From positions 24,198,533 to 24,262,532 of the forward strand of contig JAKZAP010000001.1 in NCBI GenBank assembly GCA_023053575.1: a stretch of 64,000 nucleotides of DNA, in the 5' to 3' direction. The notes beneath the pieces are model-generated. The model searched no databases and was not told the DNA's origin. It saw only the letters and a program-made list of their open reading frames with translations. Made by a program: the position numbers and the translations under genes. Positions 1-12,900 of this stretch are shown one piece after another (the stretch's first letter is position 1; every line of letters starts with the position of its first letter). The DNA is from Branchinecta lynchi (lineage: Eukaryota; Arthropoda; Branchiopoda; Anostraca; Branchinectidae).

Positions 1-331
1 TTTCTAAATTTCTGCCTGTACGTCTCGGGAAAAATACTGTATTTTTTCAGAATTGCTGATTTTACGACTAGTCTTGCAACTGAACTTGGCTTAGGCTCGC
101 AACGGCCTCTAATGCTTTGCCGGAAAGCAAAGGTACCAACCTTAAAGCTTTAGTTGGGGCGTACCAACCGCACATAGTTGCCGTGTTTTCGAACGCTGTG
201 AGAAATGAACCTACATCATCCATCGGCACCATTTTTTTGTAAAAACGGCTCCTGACGGGCTCTAGAAAACTTTTCTGTTTCTCGCTTTTCTGTTGCTCTC
301 GCTTTTTCTCTTGTTCTTCTTTAGAGAGCAT
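1..331 (-). pseudogene. Gag/SCAN-like retrotransposon fragment, degenerate
   Basis: On the minus strand an 87-codon frame starts at 331. It has a Lys/Glu/Gln-rich charged N-terminus, then a helical segment reading VPMDDVGSFLTAFE, then an LVPLLSGKALEA block. This pattern (acidic DDV.xFL.xFE, then L.P.LxGKA) is the one seen in capsid domains of Ty3/gypsy-type Gag and in SCAN domains. The frame stops near 68, but a shifted frame continues to the window edge with a block ending KKYSIFPETYRQKF, which is the expected next helix. A stop and a one-base shift therefore break the reading frame. It is a partial relic whose rest lies to the left of the window. No LTR is visible here. A domesticated SCAN-like gene is less likely because of the lesions. 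Confidence 0.55.
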
Positions 332-365
332 TTCTGATGTCGTATAAATACGTTTTCGTTTTCAG

Positions 366-907
366 CTGGGCAGTCTGTACGACGAAGGTTTGACACCGTC
401 CTGACCGGCTTGGCCAAGAGGATGCGCGATTGTGTAGAAGCGTATAATGGGCTTCCAGAAAGATTCGCAACGGGAAATATTCCGAGTCGAATACAGTTTG
501 ACAGCGTCAAGAACATCGCTAACGCTTTCTATGGAGAGAAGGAAGATCCTGGGAGCGACATTAGCTTGCAGTTCAAGAGGGAGGTGGTAGAAACCAGGCA
601 CTTATTGAGGCGATATAGAGAGGAGCTTGAACATCTGAAAATATGCGCGGAAAGAGCCTCTGCAAGAATGGAGAAAATCAAGAGAGCAATGAAAGCTCAA
701 ATTGAAAGCAGCAATTCTGAAAATGGGAAATCTTTTTATATGAAACTGTATGCTCAGAAATTCGAAAAGAAAGTAAGCGAGTTTCGTAAGTGTGCCGTGA
801 GAATGGGAAGCTGTGTTGATGACGACAGTATCGATGAACTTCTTGCCGTGCCAGAATTTTCTTCTGAACTGGAGGACGATGTCACTGATGAGTTCTTTGA
901 AGTTTAA
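366..907 (+). CDS. Possible terminal exon of an unrecognised coiled-coil protein
   Basis: An open frame runs to a TAA at 905-907. It extends upstream of the first usable start to a pyrimidine-rich splice acceptor (CGTTTTCGTTTTCAG, exon from 366), so it is best read as a 3'-terminal exon of about 180 codons whose earlier exons are not identified. The product is charged and mostly helical: an early AYNGLPERF motif, a long Arg/Lys/Glu coiled-coil-like stretch in the middle, and a very acidic tail ending FFEV. The EAYNxLP motif near a coiled coil resembles regions seen in KDZ-type transposases, but no catalytic residues are visible and I do not assign it. It starts only 35 bp from the divergent gag relic, so it could belong to a transposon. 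Confidence 0.4.
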
Positions 908-1135
908 ACACCCAACTCAGGTGGCTCCGGTGAATTGATCTATCTGAAAGCACTTCGTAGCGCAAGTTGGCTTAAAGACTGCTTGACATTTACTTATTAT
1001 TAGTTCAGCACTATACAGCTTAGTGGTATATATTTTCTCTTTGTCTTTTTCGACATATGCTACGAGCTTATGCTCACGTATAAGTATGTAATTAATTGAT
1101 ATGTTTTGTGTATCTCTTTTGTTCATTTCGTGTCA

Positions 1136-2215
1136 TTTTTATGGCACTTGAGCATAGTCAAGTGCCATATAGCGATCGTAATTTCTGTCGGTCTGTCCCG
1201 GTTTTGCCAGTTTGGGCACTTCCACATAAGCTAGGACGATGAAACTTAGAAGGCATATAAGGGACCCAACCAGATTAACTTGGAAACAATCACTTCTCGA
1301 TCCGGCCATCGTGGGGGAGTGGACGGATGGGAAATCCAGAAACCAGTAACATGCATAACTTTAGAACGGGTAATCGGACATGCATGAAACTTGACGTATG
1401 TCAAGAACAAGTGCTTTAGATGCTCAGTTTCTAATCCGGACTAGATCCGATAACTTGGGGGCGGGGGGGGGCTGGAGGGGGCACCGGAAATCTTGTGAAA
1501 GCTAGAATGAATGCTAGAAATGAAAACCATAAGCTAGGACAAAGAAATCTGGCAGGCATATCAGCGAACCGACCAGAATAACTTGGACGTAATCACTTCC
1601 CCCATCGAGCCGTCGCGGGGGTTAGTAGAGGGATGGGGAATCCGGAAACTAGAAACATGCATAACTCTGGAACGGATAATTCGGCATGCATGAAACTTGA
1701 CAATTGTGAAGAACAAGTGTCTCAGATTTTCAATTTCAAATCTGGACTGAATGTGAAAACTGGTGGGGGGGGGGGCGGAAATCTCGTGAAATGCTTAGGG
1801 TCGAGGGATCGGGATGGAACTTGAAGGGAAGAACAAGCATTAATCCTAGATACTTTATTGACAAAACAGGACCGAAATCGTGTCACAGTGGTGGGGAGTT
1901 GGAAGGGTTTTCCAGAATTCCGATGATCACGAGTTAGGGTACTTCCAGGTGTGCTATGACCGTGGAACTTTGCAGGCATTTTAGGGACTCGTATCAGATT
2001 GGCTTAAAAATAGTACCTCCCCCGATCCGATCATCGTTGGAGGAAGAAACAGTTGTCTATGAGTGGCAAAACCATTTCAAGTTTACTAGATCACAAGCCC
2101 ATTTTCTGATGAAATGAATATCGGGAGAGAGATCCAGCCTTGAAAACTGCAAACCGTATCTGACAAACATGCTAACTGTTCTTACAAGTGCCATATGAGC
2201 TTTCAACTCTTGTTC
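1136..2215 (+). repeat. Family B repeat, copy 1
   Basis: One end is a hairpin at 1140-1169 (TATGGCACTTG, 8-nt loop, CAAGTGCCATA) followed by ATAGCGATCG and a TCTGTCGGTCTGTCC tract. The body repeats a block about a 'GCTAGGACGATGAAACTT' motif followed by poly-G runs and GATCCGACCATCG-like words. The far end has ACAAGTGCCATATGAG followed by CTCTTGTTC. The same arrangement recurs at 53.0-55.2 and 59.7-62.6 kb. No open frame of note is present. A non-autonomous element is inferred. Confidence 0.75.
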
Positions 2216-2563
2216 TTCGATACTTAGATGATTTATTTTTGTGAAATATCTATTTTGTTTTAAAAAAAGGTTCAGACTTGTCTGACTTCGATTACTGTCT
2301 TTACGTCTTCACTCGTTCCGATCATTCTGCGAACATCTTAAATCATTTGTGTCACCGGAAACAAACAGCATTGATTTTTTAATTCTCCTTGTTTGACTCT
2401 TTTCGAGACAGATCAGGCTTGTTGGCCCATGGTAGACTGTAGACAGGGTTGCCACATGTCGCACGATAGAGTGGATTGTTGTGTCACTCTTGTCCTACGT
2501 AAGACATAAAATTCACTCTATTTCAAAAAACTTTCAGGGGTGTCATTTTTCAGCAGTGGTGCC

Positions 2564-2725
2564 GACCAAAAGTGACTATTTCACGTTTTTCAAGGACACC
2601 AGATTAAGATTTGTAATATTTGTAGAACTGATTCGGACCAAAAGTGTCGCGTTTCCCATTTTTCTTGAAAACAATATTTCACTCCCAAATCACTCTCTGT
2701 TTTCGACCAAAAGTCACTCTCTAAT
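2564..2725 (+). repeat. Short tandem motif, three copies about 70 bp apart
   Basis: The motif GACCAAAAGTSWC starts at 2564, 2636 and 2705 with diverged sequence between. It follows a GGGTTGCCACA word at 2450 that resembles a transposon terminus, but I could not find the matching other end. Confidence 0.35.
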
Positions 2726-2777
2726 TTTTTTCGATGTTTCAATCCTGACTAGATAGTTCTTGATCATAAGTGGAGAA

Positions 2778-3125
2778 TAGTGTTGGGCGATATTCGATAT
2801 CGATAACGATATATCGGACCAAATATCGATATCGAATATCGAAACGTAAACATCGATATCGAAAACGATATTTTTTCACTCATAATTCTTGTAAATAATT
2901 CAACATAACCTACATTTACATATCCGAAATTGGAGCAATATGTTTTCCGTAGTTCAGGTCTTATTTATACGGAGTTTGAGATGATGCAAGATGCTATTTA
3001 ACGACAATTTCGTTAGTAATTTGGGCGAAACGAGACATATCCTATAGCGGAACATACTAAAGAAATATCGATATCGAATTTGAAAATATCGATATATCGA
3101 AAAATCCAAATATCGCCCAACACTG
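2778..3125. mobile_element. hAT-type MITE with 8-bp target duplication
   Basis: The element begins TAGTGTTGGGCGATATT and ends with the inverse of CAGTGTTGGGCGATATT. The 8-bp direct repeat GTGGAGAA flanks it exactly (2770-2777 and 3126-3133). Terminal CAGTGTTGGG and an 8-bp duplication are diagnostic of hAT transposons. The interior is rich in ATCGATATCG palindromes and has no transposase frame, so it is non-autonomous. Confidence 0.85.
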
Positions 3126-3133
3126 GTGGAGAA

Positions 3134-3689
3134 GGATCGCTCGCCAGAGCAATTCCTATCAGCTGTGGAGAGGAAGATTCGAAGGGCTATATCTACATTT
3201 GGAAAAGTCAATTGCAGTTTCTTTTCTCGCATGATCCGCGTTAGGTCCGGCCCGCTTGGCTTCGCCTTCTTTGGCCCGTCACCGATTAATATGAATGGAG
3301 GAATAAAACTCTTGAAGTGACGGCATTTCTTCGGAAAACACTGCTCAACGTCATTAAGCGTAATGGTTATTTTGGGTTTGAGAAGTGATGGCTGCTGCGT
3401 CCAAGTCGGGGAGCGTCGTAAGAAATTTCAAACGGGCGTGCAACTGAGAGTAGGCTTGTTGCCTTTGTCGGAGCTCTGCTGTTAGTAGACCCAGCATGAT
3501 GTTGACCTCAGCGACTTCATTCTCAAAAGTTTACACAGGCCGTTTGGCCTCTCGTTTGACCTGGGCCCCCAGCACCGGCCTAAGGGTAAAGACGGCACTG
3601 AATTTCTGAGCGTGGGCATTATGAGAGTGGGCATAAAGATCGTGGTGAATTTGGGAACCACCCCCTAGACCTGATCAGTTGCGATATTA
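3134..3689. other. Spacer without recognised feature
   Basis: No supported coding exon, repeat family member or RNA gene was seen. The GGCCCCC- and GGCCC-containing stretch at 3550-3590 is only locally GC-rich. Confidence 0.4.
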
Positions 3690-5155
3690 CAATTGCAATA
3701 TTGCACTACAAAGTATAACTTCAAACAATAAATTTATGAAGCAACCGGTCCTACGTCCGATTGTTCCTGCTTATAAGGAATGTTCCCACATCTGTAATGC
3801 TCACTCCGAAGTTGTATTACCGCGATAATGCACCTAAGATCGAGGCGAACTTAAAACTCTATGCTTGGGGACGTTCTGCCCAGGTTGTGCCACGGGGACG
3901 TTTTGTCATGGGGACGTTTCGTCGGAATCCAATATCATCTTAGTTCCGATACTAGGACCTTGCCAAGAAGGACCGAATCCTGTCCCTTGTAATCTCGTTG
4001 TCGATCAAACTAATTAGCCAAACCACGAGCTGTACTCTCAAACCCCTTCCAAAAATAAGACCCTCGTTTAGTCCACGCAAAAGCAGCGTGGCGTATTCCC
4101 TTTGCCTTGGCATGGCAACAGGATGTGATTTTCCATCGTGATCAAGGGGCTACTGACTAGACTTGTGGGAGGTGGATGGAAGACGTGTTACGTGTTACGG
4201 GAGGGAACTGATATGGCGTGTATCAGGGACGCAGACATTAGCTTACCTGTTGACAGGGAACATTTTGTCAATGCTTCTGTTCCCTTTTCTTTTCAGCAAG
4301 GAAAACAAACATTGTTACTACGGTAGAATGTATTCAGTTTGGTAACACTGACTGATAACTTGCTGATAATGACCCCCCTTGGAAATTTTCTTTAAGAGGT
4401 AGAATTTGCTAGTCTTTCCGAGCCGTCCTTCGGCTCCTCGTCTGAAATAGGATATTTGAAACCTTATCCGTGGCTAATCCTATCCCTTCTAATCTCGTCG
4501 TCCTTTGTCCAAGGATGATTTTGCCTCCCTGTGGACAGTTTCGGATTGTCGATCAAACGTACCCTAGCGAAACGTCCCCGACTATAAATGTTTTATTCAT
4601 CGCTGAGGGATAGCTGGGCCTATGATTACTGATTACGTCATCAATTCAGACAAAAAATGTTCTTGGAATATGATCTTTTGAAAAACACGATGGGTCGACT
4701 ACTTCAGCATCTAGCCGATAGTCAAGAAACAAACCGAAGTGTTGATCCGGTTAAAGCCATTTCTTAGCGAAAGCGCAAAGATTTAGTAGTTTGCCAGTTT
4801 TTGTTTTATCTTTTATTTAATTCGTTTATTTGTTTGCTAGTTTACGCCGCGATATAACTCATTGGTCTCGCTCCTATTCAATACGAGTCAACTACAAGGC
4901 ATATTACACTATATATTTAACTGGAAACAATACATTCGTGAAGCAACGTGTTGGCTGTGTGTCATGGTCTTTCTATGTCTGGTCTTTCCTGCATGTAAGG
5001 AATGTACCCACACCAGTAATGAACACTCCAAAGTTTTTTTTTACCTCGATAGTGCACCTGAAGATCGAGCTGAACTTAAAAATCTATGCTTGGGGACGTT
5101 TCCACAAGGGGAACTTTTGTCATGGGGATGTTTTGTCACGGGGGAACTCATGTAT
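3690..5155 (+). repeat. Pair of diverged direct repeats with GGGGACGTTT motif
   Basis: Segments 3690-3935 and 4885-5155 are diverged direct copies. Shared blocks include AAGGAATGTWCCCACA, a GATMATGCACCTRAGATCGAG-like block, CTATGCTTGGGGACGTT and GTCATGGGGACGTTTYGTC. The reverse motif (AAACGTCCCCG) lies at 4568-4580, and a GTCGATCAAAC word occurs at 3992 and 4548. A transposable element with sub-repeats is inferred; its ends were not resolved. Confidence 0.5.
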
Positions 5156-5691
5156 TTACAAGAAACTGATAGATACAAAAACTGTGCCGTCTAGTCTAAG
5201 AAGTAGTTGAGGGTCACCAGGGACCGACGGAGAGATCCTTCTTTGGCTGTGTAGTTGTTTGCTAGTTGTACGAAAAAGTTGCACAAATTCTGTAACTATT
5301 TCTTTAATGGTCTTTTGAGTCAAAGGGCGTTTCGGACACGATACACTTTTGAAACTATCACAATATTAACTGTTCTATTTTATATACGAAATATGAATAT
5401 TTGGATTTAGGTTTCTGTCATACCAACCAGAATTTTAACAGATCAGCCGCTTTTTCAGTCCCGTGTGAACAAGCACTTCCGAAAGTCTTTTCTGCCTCGA
5501 TGGAAGAGCATTCTATTGGCAACTCGCTAACAGCTGCGACTGTAGATGGCGCCACATAACACATCTTCTCAGTGCTCGAGTACTTCACTCGCTGATTTTC
5601 TTTAAACCCAGACGATCCAAGAGACTGACGATTAAATTACAACTTCTGTTGTTCCTTTTGTTCGCAACAGTTTTTCATCAGTAACACGTTA

Positions 5692-6520
5692 CAAGACCAA
5701 AGGTTTCGACGGGATCCCAAAAATTCAATATCTGATCCAGACTACTGGGTCTTGTCTTCGCCAAATCCGGTCTTCACAAGACTCCTTGAACATTTTTATA
5801 ATTAAAATTCAGAAACAGATTAAGGCCAACATCTGATAAAACCAAGTTCAGATATGGATTCAGCATGTGTATTTACCCCTATAAGTCATGTCTGTTTCGA
5901 CGAAAACTTCCTGCCACTTCTGCCAATTTCCCGGTTTTGGCCGAACTCGGAACTGCTTGTCCGGCGAAAAAGGAAAGCTAAAGAATGAACTCTGAGTATC
6001 TTCTTTCCTCAATAATGAACATCTAATCAACTTCAAATAAAAATCTATCTTATAAAAAATTTTCCGACTCCAGATAGAAAATTGTTTTCACATAAGTGTT
6101 CAGCATTTCTTCTTGCCCTAAATCCAATATCTCATCAACTTCAAATAAAACTTTTACTTTTAAACAAACTTTCCGGTTTTGGCCGGATTCCGGGCTAAAT
6201 ACTTGTCCGATAACAAAATGGTTTTCAGCATCGTGTTCAGCAAGTCTTCTTACCCCATAATCGACTATCACGTTAGCTGTTTAAAAATACTTTGTTCCTC
6301 CCTTAATTTGAACCCCCTTCTCCACCCCTAAATCTAGGGCTACAAAGCCCATCTACGAACTTGTCTTGTCCGATGACCCAACGAATCCTCACACCAAGTT
6401 TCATCAGACTATATCATTCCCTTAGAGAGTTATCGAGCTTACAGACGGACGGACGGACGGACAACTTTTGCGATGTCTTAGGTATCCCTCCACTTACGTT
6501 TTAAGATCTCAGAAAACGAA
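5692..6520 (+). repeat. Family A repeat, copy 1
   Basis: Starts with the family head (AAGACCAAAGGTTTCGAYGGGATCCC, seen from 5692), followed by GATCCAGACWAYTGGGTCTTG. It contains tandem units marked by CCGGTTTTGGCCGRATTCCGG and AATCAACTTCAAATAAAA. It ends with TCATCAGACTATATCATTCCC, a (GACG)n tract at 6446-6462 and TAGGTATCCCTCCACTTACG. It has no coding capacity. The layout of tandem core plus ACGG microsatellite matches pearl/HINE-type non-autonomous elements by architecture. Confidence 0.8.
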
Positions 6521-6623
6521 AGTTGCGGTAGGATTTTTCTACTTGCAAGGATTGCGAGCGCTATGATAATACCTTCCCTAATTTGCTGTGTAGGACGAGA
6601 TAAAGCGAATACGATCACTTGAT

Positions 6624-6633
6624 TTTATTTATT
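6624..6633 (-). terminator. Poly(A) signals for the seven-exon gene
   Basis: Two overlapping AATAAA hexamers on the minus strand, about 195 bp past the TGA at 6826-6828. This is the nearest such signal and supports the 3' end of the gene model. Confidence 0.55.
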
Positions 6634-6825
6634 CTACGCTACACATATTTACGGGTTAACACTGTACATATTATACATATCTATAGATCTACCACCGACC
6701 CCAGCCCCGGGCCGCTTGGTCACATTGAAAAAATCGCCCTTACGGAAAAACTTAAAGCCTTTCCAATGAATTTATCCGAAGGTATTCTATAACCCCTCAC
6801 CGAACTCTCCCGATAGCAAATGCGT

Positions 6826-6990
6826 TCAATCCCGATCGTTCGGTGCCCCTTTCTTCAAATACGAATATGTGGGACGATGAATTAGTGACGACTTGCGCCT
6901 CTGCTTCACAATGGTCGGAGGCGCCGACGGAAGGTGAACAGTGTTTCTGTTTGGAAGGCGACTTTCTGCGACTGATGCCACTTTTGTTAC
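6826..6990 (-). CDS. Unknown gene, terminal exon 7
   Basis: 165 nt from acceptor GTTTTGCAG to a TGA, phase 0. Encodes a basic Ser/Pro-rich tail (PSAPPTIVKQRRKSS, ending LKKGAPNDRD). Followed by AATAAA signals at 6624-6633. Confidence 0.55.
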   Translation of the reverse strand, partial: VTKVASVAESRLPNRNTVHLPSAPPTIVKQRRKSSLIHRPTYSYLKKGAPNDRD

Positions 6991-9900
6991 CTGCAAAACG
7001 AACCTAATAAGAATGATACGGATCTGAATCGCTTTTGGTACCAAGGATTCGAACTGGACTGTCATACTAGCTCACAGATAACCTTCCTACGCCAAAACCT
7101 GAAAATCTTGCATTGAAAAGATCACAACTTATCAAACAGTTTTATGCTTACGGAGAAGATTCCACAACCTTGGACGAACATCGAACAATACGAGAAAACA
7201 TAAAAAGAAGGCCAACTATCATCAGAAGAAACTACCGACCGTGCTTTGATAACTGAGATGGACATTGCAGGATACTCAATCCGAAAAATTTGTAGGCGCA
7301 CATTTTGTCGATTTAGAACCTAGCAACAGTCGACAGATACGAATTCCTTAAGACAGTTGTGTCATACTCCATGACAATTCAAATGAGCTTATGACTTACA
7401 AAGACAATCTCAGATGGCTGGACGCTTCTCTTTGAAAAAGACGACGAAGCAATCGGCAGTTGGGGTTCGTGTACTTCCGCAGTTCCGACGTCATCTGAGA
7501 ACTATAATGAAATGGCCCATTCAGCTTTAATACAAAATGATTTGCGAATAGGTACACAAACGAACAGTAATAATACTAATTTAACTTTCGCCTCTATAAA
7601 TTTCTCGAGACACTATGTATACTGCACTGAATTTCAGCCAGGTGACCATCCGCACCTGCTTTGAACTGATTAATATTTTTTGCATTTAGGAAACTTTCAG
7701 GTACATGTTTGCAGTATTCAACTATCCGGTTTCTGAAGCTCCATTTTTCTATGTATGTTCGGAATTTTTCACCAGGCACTTTCAAGGTGCGTCCTCTGAG
7801 ACCCGTTGTGGTTGAAAATAAGCACATCTCCAGGCCTTATGTTGTCATAGTAACTATGAACATTTTTAAAAGTTTCGATCAAATCACCTCAGAAAAATCT
7901 GTAAGCCAACTATGTAGGCCCCGTTCAAAGATTCACTGCGAGAACCAGGCCATTTTTCGCAAAAACAAAAAAAAAATCAGCCGACAGACAATGGGAAACG
8001 TAGTTATCAAAGAAAAATATTAACCATACGGTTAATATTTGCGTGTAATATAAGTGTGGCAACGCCGAACAATGTAAGAAAAGACGATCTGGTAGCCTTG
8101 CAGAATTTGTGTATGTCTCAGATAGCCAGCCAATCTATATTTCAGCTTCGGGAAAGTTTTATAAGGAATACAGTTTAACAAAAGATTAATTTTTACTAAT
8201 CCTGTTAACTCTCACGATTAGGCCACGGTCCACTGTTTCAGATACCATTTTCTACGACTTACTATGATAACTTCTGTATCAGCGCAATCAGGGACTTCGG
8301 CGTCGGGAGCGAAACAGAAGTTGGGAGGTGGGGCGTCAACATCCCCGCTTGGAGAGAGTGTAGTGCTGTCCTCCATAGCCTCAGCATCAGCAGCAACGCT
8401 ATCTGCACCGACTTCAGCATCAATGGCACTTCCACTAAGGTCTTTTACCATCTAAAGAATACTTGTATGAACAAAAACTTATATCAATAACATGAAAAAC
8501 ATGCTGTATCATTCTTGGCAGCTAACTTACCTAACTTCGAGCAAATGCATGCATGAAGACTTAATATGTCAAAAAGCTAGAAGCTTATTCCTTGTTAACC
8601 TGCTAACTACAGCCATATATAGCCTTTTCGTGTCAGTAGTAATTTTATTGTTCCGAGAGAGTGAAATGATTACTGTCTACGAGATTTAACAACGAAAATA
8701 AAGATAGATACGAAGTCCCGCACAAACAGCATCAGAACAGACAGTCCGACAAGATACGGTTTAATCCAGTGCTCTGATGATGACATATGATTGTCCTGAA
8801 AGCGCGGAAAGCCCCACTTTTTGGAATGACCAAAGACCTATACACATAGACTACATGAAATTGGCTCAATGACATATTTTGTTTCGCTGAAACTTCTTTT
8901 TCCAGACCCATATCAATTCTGACTGACGTCTTTGAGTAGATTGCGTTTGTGGGCCCTTTATGCATAGGTAGCTCCATATGAATGGAGAATCCCATATACC
9001 CTGCGAATGGTATCTCCGAGGCTCTGTGCATAAGTTTTTTCTAAATGATTAATCTGGATAGCCCCAATTCTTGGACAAATTTAATAGCGAAATATCTAAA
9101 GAAAGCGTTAATCCAAGCAACCATAGCAAGCGCGATCCTGAAAGCGTGAAAAGCCCGCTTTTGGTCACTGTTCGAAGAACCGATCTCCGCATTAAACAGG
9201 CTCCAGTCAGATATGCAATTACTTGGCTGCTATAGCCTACCCACACAGGTCATAAATGAGCCAGGCCTACAGGTTATTACCTCCAAGTCCCAAGACTCCG
9301 GGTTTCTGATGAGATACTGGAGGGTTTTTATGCCAACTGCTCCAAGGTCACACCACAAGGGAAAGCTTGTTTCTTTCAGGGGAGACGGTGCGGCGTCTGG
9401 TGACAAATGAACCAGAAACTGGACTGTGCCTGTCTTCATCAGTTTTTGCGGTAGCTTCGTATATTTTCCGTTGCTGCAGCAACCTACCAAGAAAAACAAT
9501 AATTGACGGCCAGCATTTATTAGAACTGTTCAAAATAACAGAATACAAAGTGCGAATCCAGACTCGAAACCAGTTTGCTGAAATACCACAGCCTCTTTAA
9601 TTTTTAAATGCGGAAGTATTAAAGGACCTGTCGTACCTACAGCGCCAATTATAGCTTCCGTAACATCATTCATTATTCTAAAATCCGGAGATCCAAATTT
9701 CCTTTGCTACATTCTGAACCCCCTAACGACACCTACCAATCTTTCAACTTGTCTCGATTCAATAGTTTCCATGCGCATTATGCTCCGAATGAGTATTCGC
9801 GTATGACGAGATCTTGCTAGAAGTCAGTGGGCCTGTGAAAGGGCTTACAACGGCATAGCATCTAAGCTTTACGGTATTTACGGTAAATAGTGCGAGGTGT

Positions 9901-12900
9901 GCTTTAAGGTAAAGACACAAAATTATAGCAACACCCAAATATTCATCCCCTGACAGATATGCGGGTTTCATAGCATTAATCAGATGGAGTTCATAACCTT
10001 CCTTTCAAATCTGACAGCCTGTAAATGTTCGTTATTAGTGTTAGAACAGGAGTAATCGAAGTACTTACCAAGCTTCTTTTTCAAAATGCTCCTGAATTCC
10101 TGTTTTAATTTGTTTTTGTCTGGCTTCGTTGACTTTTTGCGATTTTCTGAAATGAAATAAAAGCTTGTATAGACACGCTGGTATAAATATGACACGAAAA
10201 CTCTTTCTTGGAAGCCACAATAAAGTAACTCAACAGCTCTTTTGACGACCAAGTGTGCTAGCCATTTCGCGAAAACTAATAGTAAATCCTATAACAATTT
10301 CGTCTTTTACTGAACCCACGTAAGCCCTGGTAATTCTGAGCGACCATTCTTTTCGTAGCTTGTAGGCTAGCCAATTCTACAAGGTACTATGCGTAGCCAT
10401 AATCAGTTTACCTAAGCTTAAATTTTGAAGAGCGTTGGTTTAAGGATGCAGTCCAGTTCAATTCAGTTTATTAAATTTGAAATAAATGAACAGACTAAAG
10501 TTTCGAGCCCTACAAAGCTCCGTGGCCCGTTACATAGGGTCACGGTTGATATTCAAACTAGCAAAAATTATTGGGAGTCACTAACACATCTTCACATCAC
10601 ACAACTGGAGAGTTTGAAAACTCAGACCGGGAGACATTTTTGAATGCTTCTTCGCAGGCATCTAGGCCAGCCAATAGTGACGAAATGGTTTATTTTTAGT
10701 TTTAAAGATGAAATATTAGAACTACAGCAAGGTTTACTTTCCCTTTTAAAAACAAAGATTGTCAGGTATCCCTGTTTCAAATCAAAGGTTCATACTCAAA
10801 GTTTACTACCGTTCTTGCTAACTATGATAGTAAATAAAAATTCCACAAGGAAAGTGAACGTAACATTCGAAACATCAAAAAAATCAACCCGGTGTCATGA
10901 TTACCTTTTCTGGGTGTACGGCAATGTAAAAAGAAGAAGTGGTTTTGAACCACAAACTGATTCGGGTGGTCAGGTGAAAGAAAAGTATTTTTGTTTTCAA
11001 ACAAACCTACCTTCAAACTCCAGCAGTTCACGGAATGGTTCCGACAAATGAAGTTTCGCTTTGGCACTCCCACGGACTAGGGACAAGTTTGCATCGTTTT
11101 CTGTAGATACACATGCAATATAATAGAGAATGCCTAGATCCAAGCAGCGCTTTTCCTGGAATAAAAGGCTTGTTTCTTGACAATGAAAGATCTTTTTCTA
11201 CTTCGGAGAAAGGGGATGTGGCAAAACCGAGCCTTTGGTCTGCGGGTATAGCACTTTTTGAAATCAAGACGGACATAATCTCACCCGGCTGTCAACAAGC
11301 TAATATCTTAACCAGAGCTTATACCACCAAAACCTGGCTCAATCTTAAAGGGGATTTCGAAGAAATCTGAAACGACTTCAGCGCTCCATTGGCTTCACCC
11401 AAAGAATACCAATATTAAGGAGTGTTCATCACCTGATGACCCCACCTGACTGGTTCCATCGCCAATTATATTTATAGCGCGACCCATCCCTATACATTTT
11501 ACCCCCCCCCCCCCCCCCCCCGAGTACATTTTTTTCAACACCAATATATCCATCCATATGTTAGTTTTAAATATGTTCATTTGCGCATTAAAATTTCGCC
11601 TTAAACCAATTTCTAGAGAAACTACCCCGATACTAACCGATAATCCATGAGCAATGGCCTTCTCGATTGCAGGTACCCTACATCCAGTTCCAGGGCTAAC
11701 CTGTGTTCAGACACATGCGTTAACAGGACATGAGCTCCCTCTGTCGGCGAGTAAACAAACTGCAGACAGCGATACATACCAATGTAGAATCCTACATCAC
11801 AATCTAGTTAGATTGTACTGACCACCATAGTAAGGAGGCGGCGTACCAAGGTCAAACACTAAAACGTTCAGAAATTCGGAGAGGCAATTTCCCCCCCCCA
11901 AAAAAAAAACACAAGCTCTACTTTTTTGTTTTATTCGGCTTGTCCACTTCACGTTTTGAATGAACTGACCGAATTGAAAGAGGGCTGTCACCCCCCTACC
12001 ATCTAAGAACCTCTAATGGCCAATAGCTTTGTACCATAGGCACACACAAAAACTTGTTTACTAGCAACAGTATGTGCTCGGAACAGTGCTGATTTCCTAA
12101 TTCATAACCAACCAAAATGTGCCTGCTTGAACTAACTGAAGTGAATCCTAAGTTTTCATGAAATCACACTTAGTTCATGGCACATGGTTAGAAAAAAGTT
12201 TTGTTTGTTGTGCTTCTGAAAAGGAGAATGCTCTTGTCACTACTCCAAGTGATTACAACATGGTGCATAAAAAAATCAACTCACAAATGACGAGGTGCAA
12301 AGCAAAATTCACCTACCAACTGTTTAGAGAGCCGTTGTATGACACTCCACTTCTCCTGAAAATCCTTTTCAGCAGGTGGTACATTAGGGGGAACAAAGCT
12401 CTTCTTTAGCTCATTTTTCAATTCCCCTGGCAGCTGCCTATACTGCAGAGCTGCGTTCGTTATTGCTTTTCTACCTGTAATATTCAATTGCTGGACTATG
12501 CAAAAAAACTCATCAAACAATATAATACAGAAATTTAAAAAAAATCTACTGCAAATATACTTTTTACAAAGAAAGCTACTGGCAAACAGACAGGGAGACA
12601 ACATACAGGAACAGAAAGAGACATACAGCAACCTGAAACAAACAATACAAGCAGATAGTAAGAAAAAGAGACAGACAGAGATACAGAGAAAAAGAAAAAG
12701 ATTCATGCAGACATTTCCATAGCAGCAGATAAATAAAAAATAAAGTCTGATGACAGAGGTAGGTGCCAGAGATGGAACACGCCAGGCATATTCCCAGGAG
12801 CATAAGCACTGACTGCGCAGTCAAACCCATTCTGAAAGCCCAATAAAGCAACAGTAGGGTGTCATGTATAACTGCACCAGTAAAGACAAAGTGAAATTTT

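Noticed and set aside
1722..1979. Minus-strand frame with a poly-Pro run
   Set aside because: It lies in family B copy 1 across a G(10) run; not coding.
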